This document shows, piece after piece, positions 1 through 7,949 of a DNA stretch of 35,664 nt (position 1 is the first letter of the stretch; each line of letters starts with the position of its first letter). The stretch spans positions 1 to 35,664 of IMG/VR virus record IMGVR_UViG_3300020192_000041. One strand, written 5' to 3'. This DNA is from a virus. The notes beneath the pieces were generated by a model. It was not told where the DNA came from, searched no databases, and saw only the letters and a list, made by a program, of their open reading frames with translations. The position numbers were made by a program, and so were the translations under genes.

Positions 1-1837
1 GGGCCGGGCGAGCGTTCGGGAACAGGATTGCCTGCATCCGAAGCACGTTAGGGTCATCGAGCATGTTCATGTGCTGCTGAATGTGGTCAAGAGCTGCTTG
101 GATAACCTTGGGGTCTGAGCCAGTGCGCACCTCGGGATTGTTGAGGACTACGGCGTGCTCCAGAAGATGCTGCACATGATTGTCCGTGAAAAGGACCGGC
201 ATCATCTTGCCCTCAGAAAGCGCCTCGTTTTCGCCCTTAATCAGCAAAAGCTGGCTTTGTTTGGACTCGATAACAGGCTCAAGGCGACCGGTGGTGATGA
301 CCTGAATATACTGGTCCGGGTTGTCGATCATATTGCGCTCTGCCAGGGCGTCGGCCAGGTTGGTCTTGCCAGCCGTGGTGCGGGTTAGCGGGTTGCCCAT
401 GTCTACGAGTACGCGACTGATCTGATCGAGGTCCGAGCCCTGAAACTGCTTCATAAGGGGCCGGTTGGACTTGCCGACAATGGCCGCGATGCGGGGCACA
501 GAGGCAAACTCCTGAAGAATCTGAATGGTGGCCGTTCCCACGTTTTCAACCAGGCGGACATAGGACTGCTGCAAGCCCTGATTAAACTGAATGGCCATGG
601 ATTGAACGAGAGCCAAGGCCGCACCGCTCTTCAGCGACGCCTCGGGGTTTCCTCGAGCCACGGAATTGACGGCGGACAGTGTTTCTCCAACCTTGTCGAG
701 CATTCCTAGGAAGCTGAAGATTTCCGCAGGCGTCTGGGTCAGGTTAAACGCTTCAGGCTTCCCAACCGATGGGTCGTACTCGGTTACGGTCAAACCGCCA
801 GCAAGCTGCGATGTGGAGATGTCGAAGCCCTTGGGCACGAGCACGTTTTGAACGCCAAAGGTCGATTGGTTGGTGATGATTGTGGAATAGAGAATGTCCG
901 TCGCCTCTTGAATCGGCAGCAGATCGAAGGCCACCGTGTAGCCGAAGATCGTTCCCAGCTCCTCGTCGGGAGCGAGACGGTAGACGTGAGTTTTCTTGTA
1001 GGGAAGCGGGCCGTCGAGAAGCACCGTCCCATTGTCGAGCACCTGGACCATGCGCCCCTGAGGTAGCGCCTCATTGGCAGCATGAAGCAGCGTGTAGACA
1101 AAGATGTTGTCGGAGTCCTCAATGCCAATGGCCTGAAGATTCGTCGTCGCGGCGTATTCCAGCGAGTCCATGGAGTCGTCCAGGATTTTGTCGGCTATTT
1201 CTGCGTACTTGGCGGCCAGCGCGTGCTTGTTTTCGGCGTCTCGAAGGACGGTCCAAATCTCTTCCGAGGGGGCCTCAAGCGTGAAGTCGCGGATGCAGTT
1301 TAGCGGCGTGTAATTGGAATACTTGATATCGCCTTGATAAACAGGCGATCCGGTGCCGGTCTTGCCGTAGACCTCGCCTCCGGTAACGTTCCATTCAACG
1401 CGGATGTAGCCTTCGGAGAAGATGAGGCCGCCCTTTACGGCGTTCTTCAAATACTGCTCCATTTCCTTCTCGCGCATATAGTAGTCAAGCAGGCCGGTAG
1501 CCAAGACGACTTGCGCCTGGCTCTTCTCGTCCGAATTGGTGGCGCGAGGCTCAAAGACTGGGCGCTGCTGGGTGGTCATTGTCTCTAGGTGAGACAGGAG
1601 ATTTCGGTAGTTGTTGACCGAAAGGGCTGTCAGCTCTCCCTGCTCCCCGGTCGGGTTAAGGCGACCGCCGGTGATGCGAGGGCGGTAATAGTACATCCAA
1701 CTGCGTCGATAGAGGTCCAGGCGACCGGTCAGCGACAGGAATTTGTAATAGTCCTCAACCTTGTCGAGAATCCGGTCACTGATTTCTTTGGATGGGGCAG
1801 CGGCCCAGTAGCTATTATCGTTTGGTTTTTGCGACAT
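1..1837 (-). CDS. Portal protein (3' end cut by window edge)
   Basis: Reading the minus strand from the ATG at 1837 gives one uninterrupted frame of 612 codons to the window edge, starting MSQKPNDNSYWAAAP. The portal is the dodecameric ring at the head vertex through which DNA is packaged and ejected. Support comes from its place directly after the large terminase (23-nt overlap), its size, and a sequence typical of podovirus portals: an acidic/aromatic N-terminus, a central DYYMREKEMEQYLKNAVKGG segment, and a long helical C-terminal half with many Q and N residues. The stop codon is not in this piece. The likely last codons are at 35619-35664 if the molecule is circular. Identification rests on context and overall character, not on a diagnostic motif. 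Confidence 0.85.
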   Translation of the reverse strand, partial: MSQKPNDNSYWAAAPSKEISDRILDKVEDYYKFLSLTGRLDLYRRSWMYYYRPRITGGRLNPTGEQGELTALSVNNYRNLLSHLETMTTQQRPVFEPRATNSDEKSQAQVVLATGLLDYYMREKEMEQYLKNAVKGGLIFSEGYIRVEWNVTGGEVYGKTGTGSPVYQGDIKYSNYTPLNCIRDFTLEAPSEEIWTVLRDAENKHALAAKYAEIADKILDDSMDSLEYAATTNLQAIGIEDSDNIFVYTLLHAANEALPQGRMVQVLDNGTVLLDGPLPYKKTHVYRLAPDEELGTIFGYTVAFDLLPIQEATDILYSTIITNQSTFGVQNVLVPKGFDISTSQLAGGLTVTEYDPSVGKPEAFNLTQTPAEIFSFLGMLDKVGETLSAVNSVARGNPEASLKSGAALALVQSMAIQFNQGLQQSYVRLVENVGTATIQILQEFASVPRIAAIVGKSNRPLMKQFQGSDLDQISRVLVDMGNPLTRTTAGKTNLADALAERNMIDNPDQYIQVITTGRLEPVIESKQSQLLLIKGENEALSEGKMMPVLFTDNHVQHLLEHAVVLNNPEVRTGSDPKVIQAALDHIQQHMNMLDDPNVLRMQAILFPNARPA

Positions 1838-3329
1838 TTTTGACGATGCTCCTTATGCTCTCTGATGTTTCAGGAGCTTTGATTTTTCGGTTGGGTCCGT
1901 ACAAGTTACCAATTGCGGCTGCATTTGGGGTCTGATGACTCTTGATATTATGCAGCCAAGCCTTGTGCGCTACAAATCCGTGATCGGCGGGCACCGGGTT
2001 TGAGTGATGCGGAGTGTGAATAAGAAGGTACATCAGGGCCGCGAAGTGATCGAAATGGCCATAAACCTTGGATCTGGCAAACTCCTTGCGGTTCTTGTCC
2101 CAAATTCCATTTTTCATGCAGCCGATGAGCATCTTGCAACGTGGGTGGATAATGATTCGGCCTTGCTTGACCCATTCCCGTACGCGGTTGACCATTTGCT
2201 CCAGGCTTGAATCCTTTTTGACGGCCATGAAGTGCAAGCTGTGAATAGAGGCAAGATCGACGAGAAGATGCGGGTTGTTGTTGTCTGAGACGCGGCGGAA
2301 CGTGGGCACACTCTGCGTCTCTTTGTCCAAGTCGGCCTTGATCGTGTAGGGGCTACGATCGTCAGACCAAAGCTCCCACTCCTTTTGCCGCACCGAGTCC
2401 CGCAGTGTCTTGGTTGTCCACTTTGGGCCTTCCATGGTCAGCTCGTCCTCGACAATCAGGGCGGCCTTGCGGAAGTCATAGTAGCCAAAGATGAGCGCCG
2501 TGTGATCCTTGCGGCCTAGATCCTGCCCCGCGAGCTTGTGATAATAGCCGTAGCAGTCGTCTTTGGGGATCTCCTGAATAAACTCGTCTTTCCACTCGCG
2601 ACAGAGCGCCAGGTCGTCGTCGAGAATGAAGTGGCAGAGATATTCCCGCTTCCACGTTGCTGAGTCGAAGCCGCCAGACTCAAAGGCTAGGCGCTGCACG
2701 GTCTGCTCATCGACCATCGGGTTGTCGTAGATCGTAAAGCAGGCATAAGAGCCCTCTAGTTTGGCTCGTTCGGCGAAGTCACAAAACGAGTGCGCCGGGG
2801 TGTTTGGCGGCGTGCTAATCATGATGATTTCACAATCTGGGCGGTGAGTTGTGGCGGGGACAATGACCGACTTGTAGAGGTATTCCAGACAGTCGATAAA
2901 CCCGGCCTCCTCAAGGATCATGAGGTCGGGCACCTGACCGCGGAGACCGTTGGGGTTCTTGTCGAGCCCGATGAGCTTAATCTCTGCGCCGTTTCTAAAG
3001 ACCCACTTGGATCCGGTGCGTCTAAAAACTGGGCGCAGATGGTCCGGGCAGTCCTTCAGCACCTCGTCGAAGGCGGGAATAATGAGCTCTGACAGATCGG
3101 ACAGAAAGGCTGTGCCGATCCTAACCTTGGCGTTTGGAGTGCGCAGGCAGAGGGCTACGGCCCTAGTTACGCCGTAGTAGGTCTTGCCAAACTGACGAGA
3201 GCAGCAGATGACTCGAAGCTGGCCGGGCAGGTTGTTGAGCGCGTCCTCGATGCGACGCTGTCCGCCGTGGAGCTTCCAGCGCAGATCGCCCCGACACCAC
3301 TTCTCACGAATGGCTTGCTCCCTAGTCAT
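1815..3329 (-). CDS. terL: Terminase large subunit (ATPase and nuclease)
   Basis: This is the DNA packaging motor that translocates the genome into the procapsid and cuts it. From the ATG at 3329 the protein has 504 residues. The Walker A motif CSRQFGKTYYG is at about residues 43-53, the Walker B LMILEEAG ends with acidic residues near 140-141, and an IMISTPP coupling segment lies near 170. The RNase H-fold nuclease shows QDLGRKDHTA (Asp near 270) and HFDHFAALMYL (Asp near 427). A longer in-frame start at 3365 would lie wholly inside the upstream gene. The 3329 start overlaps that gene's end by 8 nt and fits the tight packing here. The 3' end overlaps the portal start by 23 nt. Confidence 0.95.
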   Translation of the reverse strand: MTREQAIREKWCRGDLRWKLHGGQRRIEDALNNLPGQLRVICCSRQFGKTYYGVTRAVALCLRTPNAKVRIGTAFLSDLSELIIPAFDEVLKDCPDHLRPVFRRTGSKWVFRNGAEIKLIGLDKNPNGLRGQVPDLMILEEAGFIDCLEYLYKSVIVPATTHRPDCEIIMISTPPNTPAHSFCDFAERAKLEGSYACFTIYDNPMVDEQTVQRLAFESGGFDSATWKREYLCHFILDDDLALCREWKDEFIQEIPKDDCYGYYHKLAGQDLGRKDHTALIFGYYDFRKAALIVEDELTMEGPKWTTKTLRDSVRQKEWELWSDDRSPYTIKADLDKETQSVPTFRRVSDNNNPHLLVDLASIHSLHFMAVKKDSSLEQMVNRVREWVKQGRIIIHPRCKMLIGCMKNGIWDKNRKEFARSKVYGHFDHFAALMYLLIHTPHHSNPVPADHGFVAHKAWLHNIKSHQTPNAAAIGNLYGPNRKIKAPETSESIRSIVKNVAKTKR

Positions 3330-3615
3330 CGCCCACCAAGATCGCGTCCAGGTCGGCGTCGGCAACTTCCTTCAGCGGTCTGTCCCCATCTCCCCCGCTG
3401 AGATTAATATCGACCGACGTCAGCTTTGGATAAACGTAGGGCATCAGATCGACGAGATATTTAACCTGAAGCTCAATCGGGAGCTTTCCAATACGGCTCA
3501 GGATCGCTTTGATTAGATCGACGTCGAGCTTCTCAAGCGCCTCCCGAGCCAGTATTGATTTAAGGTTCTTTGACCCCGGCGGTCTGCCCATGGGCTTGCC
3601 GGTTGCCTTCCCCAC
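3322..3615 (-). CDS. Putative terminase small subunit
   Basis: A 97-residue basic protein directly upstream of the large terminase, which is the usual place for the small subunit that recognises packaging DNA. The N-terminus has an AT-hook-like GKPMGRPPGSKN, followed by helices (LAREALEKLDVDLIKAILSR, LPIELQVKYLVDLMPYVYPK) and an acidic tail. The start is taken as GTG at 3615, preceded by AAGGAG at a rather long distance. An ATG at 3591 is an alternative. The assignment is by position and DNA-binding character. No family-specific motif was identified. Confidence 0.6.
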   Translation of the reverse strand: MGKATGKPMGRPPGSKNLKSILAREALEKLDVDLIKAILSRIGKLPIELQVKYLVDLMPYVYPKLTSVDINLSGGDGDRPLKEVADADLDAILVGDD

Positions 3616-3623
3616 TTAAATAT

Positions 3624-3950
3624 TTACTCCTTGGAGCGCGGACGAAAGGCCTGGCCAAGAGTTGTCGTATTGACGACCTTGGAGATTTCACTCACTGTTT
3701 TCACCAACTTAGGCAGTTCTTCAACCGCCTTTAATGCTCGATCAACTTCAGTGGCGTGGACGCTGAGGCGGGAGACTTGTCCAGCCATTGCATCGACTGT
3801 GAAGGCAAGGGACGCGGACGCCTTGGCTCGGCGAGACGCCATCTCGTAGATCATGCCCACCAACAGGAGAATGGTGACGGCTTGCCATGATTGGTAGAAA
3901 AGAGCGCTGACGAGCGCGGCAAAGAATGAATATTGCGGGAGTTGTCTCAT
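3624..3950 (-). CDS. Small membrane protein with coiled-coil tail
   Basis: 108 residues. Hydrophobic stretches at about residues 8-20 and 23-35 (FFAALVSALFY, AVTILLLVGMIYEMA) suggest one or two membrane segments. They are followed by a long amphipathic helix (residues 45-95) with heptad-like spacing and a basic end. Its start codon overlaps the upstream gene's stop by 4 nt. The layout recalls small holin-like or membrane-anchored lysis accessory proteins, but it is in the packaging operon and no family was recognised, so the function is left open. Confidence 0.7.
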   Translation of the reverse strand: MRQLPQYSFFAALVSALFYQSWQAVTILLLVGMIYEMASRRAKASASLAFTVDAMAGQVSRLSVHATEVDRALKAVEELPKLVKTVSEISKVVNTTTLGQAFRPRSKE

Positions 3951-4210
3951 GTGAACTCGTTTTCAAAGAAGATCCTGGCCTCGTCCGTGACGATTGAGCG
4001 CAGGTTAACTTCGGACAGGCTTTCTTCTGTAACGACCCCGCCCACGATGGTGAGCAGGTATCCGACATAATGCTGGCCTGCGCGACGAACGCCGACAGCC
4101 TTCATGGGGCCCTCTGGCGTGGTGTCGTCCTGCTTGGCGCGAAGGTCGAGGGTTACGCCGGATGTTTCATGTGAAACAATCTCTGGGCGGATTTTTCTAG
4201 GCCTGCCCAT
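3947..4210 (-). CDS. Conserved-looking small protein, function unknown
   Basis: 87 residues with a basic start (MGRPRKIRPEIV), a middle that looks like beta-strands (VGYLLTIVGGVVTEES) and an acidic C-terminus. The start has a good Shine-Dalgarno (GGGAG) and overlaps the upstream gene by 14 nt. The end overlaps the downstream gene by 4 nt (ATGA). It belongs to the leader part of the late operon. I do not recognise it. Confidence 0.7.
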   Translation of the reverse strand: MGRPRKIRPEIVSHETSGVTLDLRAKQDDTTPEGPMKAVGVRRAGQHYVGYLLTIVGGVVTEESLSEVNLRSIVTDEARIFFENEFT

Positions 4211-4484
4211 CTGTAGCTCCCTCTAGGTGCTGCTTGAGCTCGGGAATGAGCTTGGCGTCAGGATGGGAGGCGGCGGCGGCAATGGCGGCCTGGTGGGCGG
4301 CCTTAAGAAACTCCGCGGCCTCATGAACCATCTGAAACTTGCGATAGGGGTAGGTCCCATCTAGCAAGACGTTATGCACTGCGGCGAACGTGCGCATGGT
4401 CTGCACCTGACCCATAAGGTCGGCGGGGATCTCTGCGGCGGCGGGCGCGGCTGGGAATGGGACAAGCTTTGGGGGCTGGGTCAT
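4197..4484 (-). CDS. First gene of the late operon, small helical protein
   Basis: 95 residues from the ATG at 4484, chosen because AAAGGAG lies 6 nt upstream; the frame is open back to 4574 but that extension lacks a ribosome site. The N-terminus is rich in proline and alanine (PKLVPFPAAPAAAEIP). The rest is helical and alanine-rich (EAAEFLKAAHQAAIAAAA). It follows the promoter at 4546-4574 with a leader of about 55 nt. The function is unknown. Confidence 0.7.
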   Translation of the reverse strand: MTQPPKLVPFPAAPAAAEIPADLMGQVQTMRTFAAVHNVLLDGTYPYRKFQMVHEAAEFLKAAHQAAIAAAASHPDAKLIPELKQHLEGATDGQA

Positions 4485-4545
4485 TTGATTGCTCCTTTTG
4501 AGGGCGTCCGTACTTGGATGGCCCGATGTCAGAGGTTCTAACGCA

Positions 4546-4574
4546 AGAATAAGCCAAGCGCCTTTGTTTTTCAA
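4546..4574 (-). promoter_or_regulatory. Sigma70-like promoter of the late minus-strand operon
   Basis: On the minus strand TTGAAA (4569-4574) and TATTCT (4546-4551) are exactly 17 bp apart. This gives 5/6 and 4/6 matches to the consensus boxes. It lies in the divergent gap between the packaging genes and the lysis cassette. The predicted start is near 4539, upstream of the first late gene at 4484. Confidence 0.55.
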
Positions 4575-4597
4575 ACTGACGCGGTAAACTATATTTT

Positions 4598-4870
4598 ATG
4601 ACTAAAGCGGATCTACGGCTGATCACTGAAAAAACAGCCCTACCTTTGTCCTTAGTCGCCGTTTTGCTGATGGGCCTGATAAGCGTCGTGGTTCGGGTGG
4701 GCAACATCGATGCGACTGCTGACGCGACTGCGGCGGAGGTTCAACACATTAAAGATGACCGGGTGAAGACCTATCTCCAGCACGACACTAGATTTCAGTC
4801 CATGGAGCGATCTCAGGCTGAAATGGGTCGCGATATTAAAGAAATCCTATCCAGACTTCCCAGAAAATAG
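4598..4870 (+). CDS. Holin-like membrane protein with coiled coil
   Basis: 90 residues: a short polar start, one strong membrane segment at about residues 15-33 (LPLSLVAVLLMGLISVVV), then a charged helix with heptad-like character (residues 38-88). This single-span plus coiled-coil shape resembles small XhlA-type or holin-accessory proteins, and it opens the plus-strand cassette that ends in a lipoprotein. There is no clear Shine-Dalgarno before the ATG, and a TATATT box lies only 2 nt upstream of it, so the true start or the signal is uncertain. Confidence 0.65.
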   Translation: MTKADLRLITEKTALPLSLVAVLLMGLISVVVRVGNIDATADATAAEVQHIKDDRVKTYLQHDTRFQSMERSQAEMGRDIKEILSRLPRK

Positions 4871-4908
4871 CATCTTTCGGTTATCCTAAAATCTCAAAGG
4901 GAGGTTTT

Positions 4909-5136
4909 ATGGATAAAGCATTTGATCTGGGAGCATTGGTTGGCAAGCTGAAGGGCCGGGGTCTTGACCTGGCCGAAGAGAGCGCAAAAATCCTCGTCGA
5001 GGAAGTCCTCGACTGGGCACAAGAGAGCGTTGTTCTCTCTCCTAACAAGTTTGACGACTTGGTTGGGGCGTTTATTCCTCAATTGAAGGCTGCGGCTTTG
5101 GCCTTGGCTGACAAGATCGACGGCAAGGACGACTAA
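4909..5136 (+). CDS. Small helical protein of the lysis cassette
   Basis: 75 residues, with an excellent ribosome site (GGGAGGTTTT before ATG). The sequence is amphipathic helix throughout (LGALVGKLKGRGLDLAEESA, ALALADKIDGKDD), with no membrane segment strong enough to call. Its stop overlaps the next start as TAATG. Cassette position suggests a lysis or envelope accessory role. No family was recognised. Confidence 0.75.
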   Translation: MDKAFDLGALVGKLKGRGLDLAEESAKILVEEVLDWAQESVVLSPNKFDDLVGAFIPQLKAAALALADKIDGKDD

Positions 5137-5390
5137 TGGGCTGGCTGGGCGGGATCATTGCGTCAGTTTTAATGAATCTTGGTGCTCGATTTGCCGCCTG
5201 GCTTGTTACATTTTTGTCTCGCGCCTTTAAGCGCCGAAATGACGATAAAGAAATTGACGACAGGGCTGAAGAATCCGTTAGGCCTGTTGAGGACGTTATC
5301 AAGGAGCCCATACCGGCTCAAGACGACAAAGAGGCGCTTGAGAAACGCAAGGAGGCCCTTCGTGAAGCTGCTAAAAGTATTCTTGGCTAG
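5136..5390 (+). CDS. Candidate inner-membrane spanin-like protein
   Basis: 84 residues. An N-terminal hydrophobic region (residues 3-28, GGIIASVLMNL and FAAWLVTFLSRAF) is followed by a basic cluster KRR and a charged C-terminal helix (KEALEKRKEALREAAKSILG). The lipoprotein gene starts inside its 3' end (29-nt overlap in another frame). A one-membrane-segment protein with a helical tail beside an overlapping lipoprotein is the arrangement of i-spanin/o-spanin pairs. The assignment is by architecture only. Confidence 0.65.
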   Translation: MGWLGGIIASVLMNLGARFAAWLVTFLSRAFKRRNDDKEIDDRAEESVRPVEDVIKEPIPAQDDKEALEKRKEALREAAKSILG

Positions 5391-5667
5391 CGCCTTAGTT
5401 GTTGGCTGCGGCGGCATTAAGGCTCCCGACGCCCGATGGGGCCTTGTTAACCCCGCCGGCAAAGAGGTCGTTTCCTACAATCTAAAGAATGATTATGTTT
5501 ATTCTGAGGACGGCATGAAGCTCAAGGCCAACGCCAAGGCGGTTTATCTGCCAGTCGAGTCGCTTTGGGATATGGAGGGCTGGGTTTGTATGCCCCCTCG
5601 GGACTTCGCAAGAGCTCGTGCTACGGTTGAGAAGTTAATCTCGCGCCATCAAGAAGGCTGCAAGTAG
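5362..5667 (+). CDS. Lipoprotein, candidate outer-membrane spanin
   Basis: The start is a GTG at 5362 with AAGGAGG just upstream, inside the end of the previous gene. The 101-residue product begins with a textbook lipoprotein signal: two basic residues, a hydrophobic run and the lipobox LVVGC, so Cys near residue 16 would be lipidated after cleavage. The mature part is about 85 residues (ARWGLVNPAGKEVVSYNLKN, ESLWDMEGWVCMPPRDF), longer than many Rz1 proteins. An envelope-spanning lysis role is likely from context. A different envelope role such as superinfection exclusion is possible. Its stop is 1 nt from the end of the converging gene. Confidence 0.7.
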   Translation: MKLLKVFLASALVVGCGGIKAPDARWGLVNPAGKEVVSYNLKNDYVYSEDGMKLKANAKAVYLPVESLWDMEGWVCMPPRDFARARATVEKLISRHQEGCK

Positions 5668-5668
5668 C

Positions 5669-5923
5669 CTAGCGCCAGACGCCGCCCGCATAGCACCACT
5701 TAACGATCGTACTTTGTAGGATTGTACCGACCTTCTCTCGGTTAGCGTTTCGAGTCGCTTCACATTCGACGTGAACGACCCACCAATTAATTGCGACAGA
5801 GCGACTAGAGACCTTGCAGACCTGCCCGGCGACCTCGCACAGTATGGGCTCGTCTTGCCCCATAACGTGGTCGAGAAACTGAAGTCGGATCCACTTTCCG
5901 GCTGCGTCTCTTGGCACATTCAT
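5669..5923 (-). CDS. Small protein of unknown function
   Basis: 84 residues starting MNVPRDAAGKWIRLQFLDHV. Strands with W, V and C residues (VSSRSVAINWWVVHVECEA) suggest a small beta-rich fold. The start codon overlaps the phosphoesterase stop by 4 nt (ATGA), so the two are probably co-translated. It converges with the lipoprotein gene. Confidence 0.65.
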   Translation of the reverse strand: MNVPRDAAGKWIRLQFLDHVMGQDEPILCEVAGQVCKVSSRSVAINWWVVHVECEATRNANREKVGTILQSTIVKWCYAGGVWR

Positions 5924-6591
5924 GTCATTCTCACAAAGTGGGCATTAACGCCCTTATCGACGATCACTGAGCCGAGGGTGGCCTTGTTGCGGTATTTGTT
6001 GCCGTACGCGAAGGCTAGGGACTGCGGATCAATCAAACATCCCGCGTTTGCCCAAAATATTTGATTCTCGTGATTGGCTGAGTATTGAACGCCGCCCCAC
6101 GAGTGGATATGCCCGATGACGGTTGATTTACGGTTTTCAAAGGCGGCCTTGTAGGCTCCGTTACGGCCAGAGCAGGGATCTCCATGCCCGTAAACCACGT
6201 TGTCGATCTCTATGCGATTGTGCCAGCTCCAGCCCTCTGGGGCCCTCATGATTTCTCGGTACTGCTTAAGGTACACGCTTGGAAGGCCGGCGGCGGCGGC
6301 GATGCGCCACGGTCGATGCGTATGGTTTGAGATGCAGGCCTGCGCCTCGGGGAAAAGCTCATAAAGCTTCTGCATAAATTCCATGGCCGCCTCGTACTCG
6401 TGCCCTGCCGAGTAGAGTTCGGGAACCTTCGGATGCACTGACAGACCGTGGGCGTCAACCTCATCCCCGAGGCAAACAATGCGCGTGGGTTTAAATTCCT
6501 TTTTGAGGTACGCCAGAAAGGCGAGTGCATCCAGATTGTGAAACGGCGCGTGTAGATCGCTTATCGCTAGAACGACTTCTTTGCCCGCCAC
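5920..6591 (-). CDS. Calcineurin-like metallophosphoesterase
   Basis: 223 residues with the ordered metal-binding motifs of the family: ISDLHAPFHN (D and H near residues 11-13), CLGDEVDAHG (GD near 42-43), SNHTHRPW (NH near 89-90), YGHGDP (H near 136) and IGHIHSWG (GHxH near 160-163). Such enzymes hydrolyse phosphodiesters or phosphomonoesters; in phages they are variously proposed to act on nucleic acids or nucleotide signals. The start is GTG at 6591 with GGGGAGGG close upstream. It is divergent from the gene at 6651, and a repeat-bearing gap lies between them. Confidence 0.85.
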   Translation of the reverse strand: MAGKEVVLAISDLHAPFHNLDALAFLAYLKKEFKPTRIVCLGDEVDAHGLSVHPKVPELYSAGHEYEAAMEFMQKLYELFPEAQACISNHTHRPWRIAAAAGLPSVYLKQYREIMRAPEGWSWHNRIEIDNVVYGHGDPCSGRNGAYKAAFENRKSTVIGHIHSWGGVQYSANHENQIFWANAGCLIDPQSLAFAYGNKYRNKATLGSVIVDKGVNAHFVRMT

Positions 6592-6603
6592 TAACCCTCC
6601 CCA

Positions 6604-6677
6604 GAGTTAAGAACCGTCAGGTTAGTGTAACCTAGGGTTGGGGGTTAACAATGTTGGTTAGAGCGGTCAGGTTAGAG
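6604..6677. promoter_or_regulatory. Divergent control region with GGTTA repeats
   Basis: The gap between the phosphoesterase and the gene at 6651 is rich in GGTTA. A perfect inverted repeat GGTTA-GTG-TAACC lies at 6620-6632. The decamer GTCAGGTTAG occurs at 6616-6625 and again at 6666-6675, 50 bp (about five helical turns) apart, with further GGTTA copies at 6642 and 6656. The pattern fits binding sites for a regulator of one or both divergent genes. Confidence 0.45.
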
Positions 6678-6842
6678 TTTCTTGTGATCGATGACGTGCA
6701 TATAACGGCGCGGGAAATTGCCGAGATGATCACCGAGGCGATCCAGGTTCATGTCGAGTGCCGCAGGGTTGAGTTTAAAATCATCGAGGATCACGAGATT
6801 GCGTCTGACCTCGCTCCTGAGCTGGGAATGGCCGAGGCCTAA
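6651..6842 (+). CDS. Small protein, function unknown
   Basis: 63 residues, starting MLVRAVRLEFLVIDDVHITA, with alternating strands and one helix (AREIAEMITEAIQ). It ends 1 nt before the resolvase start and is probably co-transcribed with it. The ribosome site is weak. Gene-like composition and tight spacing are the support. Confidence 0.6.
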   Translation: MLVRAVRLEFLVIDDVHITAREIAEMITEAIQVHVECRRVEFKIIEDHEIASDLAPELGMAEA

Positions 6843-6843
6843 C

Positions 6844-7224
6844 GTGCTGTTTAACCTAGAATTTGAGGGTCATCCGGTTTCAGTAAATAAGGCGTACTCG
6901 ACGGCTCGATTTGGCGGGCACCGCTTCCGCTCACAAGACTACGCTGCGTTTAAGAAGCGCGTCGAGCTCCTGGTTGGGGCCAAGAGAATCGCTGTCACAC
7001 GTGGAGCACTCTCCGTAGAAATCGACCTGCACGCGCCTGATTGGTTCACTAAAGGCGGTTTCGTGCGCAAAAAAGACCTGGCCAACTTTGAGAAGACGCT
7101 CGTCGATTGTGTCTTTACGGCCTTGGGCTTGCACGATGCGCTGATTTTTGAGCTGCGGATGCGCAAAGTCGTCGGGCCCACGCAGAAGACTGCGCTCAGA
7201 ATCTTTGACCTCGGCGCGTTTTAA
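6844..7224 (+). CDS. rusA: RusA-type Holliday junction resolvase
   Basis: 126 residues from GTG at 6844, chosen because it directly follows the upstream stop and because the fold begins there (LEFEGHPVSVNKAY). RusA dimers cut Holliday junctions in recombining or replicating phage DNA. The family pattern is visible: the N-terminal PVSVNKAY strand and the acidic core KKDLANFEKTLVDC (D..N..K...D), followed by LGLHDALIFELRMRKV. It probably works with the ERF and Gp157 recombination genes. The frame is also open upstream to 6751, overlapping the previous gene, but that stretch is not protein-like. Confidence 0.85.
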   Translation: MLFNLEFEGHPVSVNKAYSTARFGGHRFRSQDYAAFKKRVELLVGAKRIAVTRGALSVEIDLHAPDWFTKGGFVRKKDLANFEKTLVDCVFTALGLHDALIFELRMRKVVGPTQKTALRIFDLGAF

Positions 7225-7230
7225 AGCGCC

Positions 7231-7530
7231 TTATGCTCGACCGTTGGCTTCGTGACACAGAATTCTTTGATCTATGTCCACATGCCAGCCCAGGGATCGA
7301 AGATGGTCGGCGACGTGCGGGAAGGCCGCTAGAAACGTCCAGCGCCCGTTGTGCCAGCTCACCGTCCCTCGATGATGATCGCCGCAGAGAGGCAGGATGT
7401 TGTGGGCGTCGTCGCCATAGCACCGGCGGGTCTTCACATGATGCGCCTCGGACGGTCCCTCGCGCCCGCAGGCGACGCATGGAAGCTGCCGAATAGAGGC
7501 GAGAAACTTCGGGTCGCTATTTACGGCCAC
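7231..7530 (-). CDS. HNH endonuclease-like zinc protein
   Basis: 99 residues. The CVACG pair near residues 18-21, EAHHVKTRR (first histidines near 29-30), HNILPLCGDHH (near 43-53) and a further WH match the HNH/beta-beta-alpha metal nuclease layout, with cysteines for a structural zinc. It resembles small phage HNH proteins involved in recombination or processing (NinG- or DUF968-like in length and motif order). It converges with the resolvase, leaving 6 nt between them. Confidence 0.8.
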   Translation of the reverse strand: MAVNSDPKFLASIRQLPCVACGREGPSEAHHVKTRRCYGDDAHNILPLCGDHHRGTVSWHNGRWTFLAAFPHVADHLRSLGWHVDIDQRILCHEANGRA

Positions 7531-7705
7531 GAGCCGCTAACATGAAGGCCATAGCCTGCTGCACGAAATCGCTCATGCTCTCATGCACGTTGCCCGAGGT
7601 GATGTGCTCTTGAGCCATGCGGAAAAGGTGCTGCGGAATCAGCACATTGAGGCGCTTGGGCGGCTCGACGTATTTAAAAGGCCGACCGATCTTAGGCTTT
7701 GTCAT
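7517..7705 (-). CDS. Ribbon-helix-helix-like small protein
   Basis: 62 residues from ATG 7705 (an ATG at 7717 is possible). A basic start (KPKIGRPFKYVEPPKR) precedes a strand, LNVLIPQHLF, and two helices ending in SMSDFVQQAMAFMLAARG. A short strand followed by two helices suggests an RHH DNA-binding fold such as an Arc/CopG-type regulator. It overlaps both neighbours by 14 nt. Confidence 0.6.
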   Translation of the reverse strand: MTKPKIGRPFKYVEPPKRLNVLIPQHLFRMAQEHITSGNVHESMSDFVQQAMAFMLAARGRK

Positions 7706-7949
7706 CTGCGCTCTCATTATTGGGCCTGTTTAAGCACGCTTCTAAGGCGCGTTCAAGGCTGGCCAAATAGGCCTCACGCTCGGGCGTAGGCACGCGGTCT
7801 ACAAATGAGGCAGCTAGCACGGCGTCAGTCGGCGATCTGATCGCGGCCAGGATCGCCTTGCGCTCGCGGTTGCCCCGGTCCCATCCGGGGCCGGTGTCGA
7901 TGTATTCATAGGCCCAGTCGTGGGTGCAGAGGAGTTCGGAGAGTTTCAT
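7692..7949 (-). CDS. Small protein, function unknown
   Basis: 85 residues with an N-terminal CTHDWAYEYIDTGPGWDRG segment and a helical C-terminal half. It is joined to the upstream gene by ATGA and overlaps the downstream one. The tryptophan- and cysteine-bearing start looks like a folded domain. I do not recognise the family. Confidence 0.65.
   Translation of the reverse strand: MKLSELLCTHDWAYEYIDTGPGWDRGNRERKAILAAIRSPTDAVLAASFVDRVPTPEREAYLASLERALEACLNRPNNESADDKA

Noticed and set aside
880-1284. Plus-strand frame opposite the portal
   Set aside because: Antisense shadow of the portal gene, with arginine/serine-rich unlikely protein.
4590-4595. TATATT as -10 box of the lysis cassette
   Set aside because: It is 2 nt before the ATG, so transcription would begin inside the gene, and no matching -35 was found.
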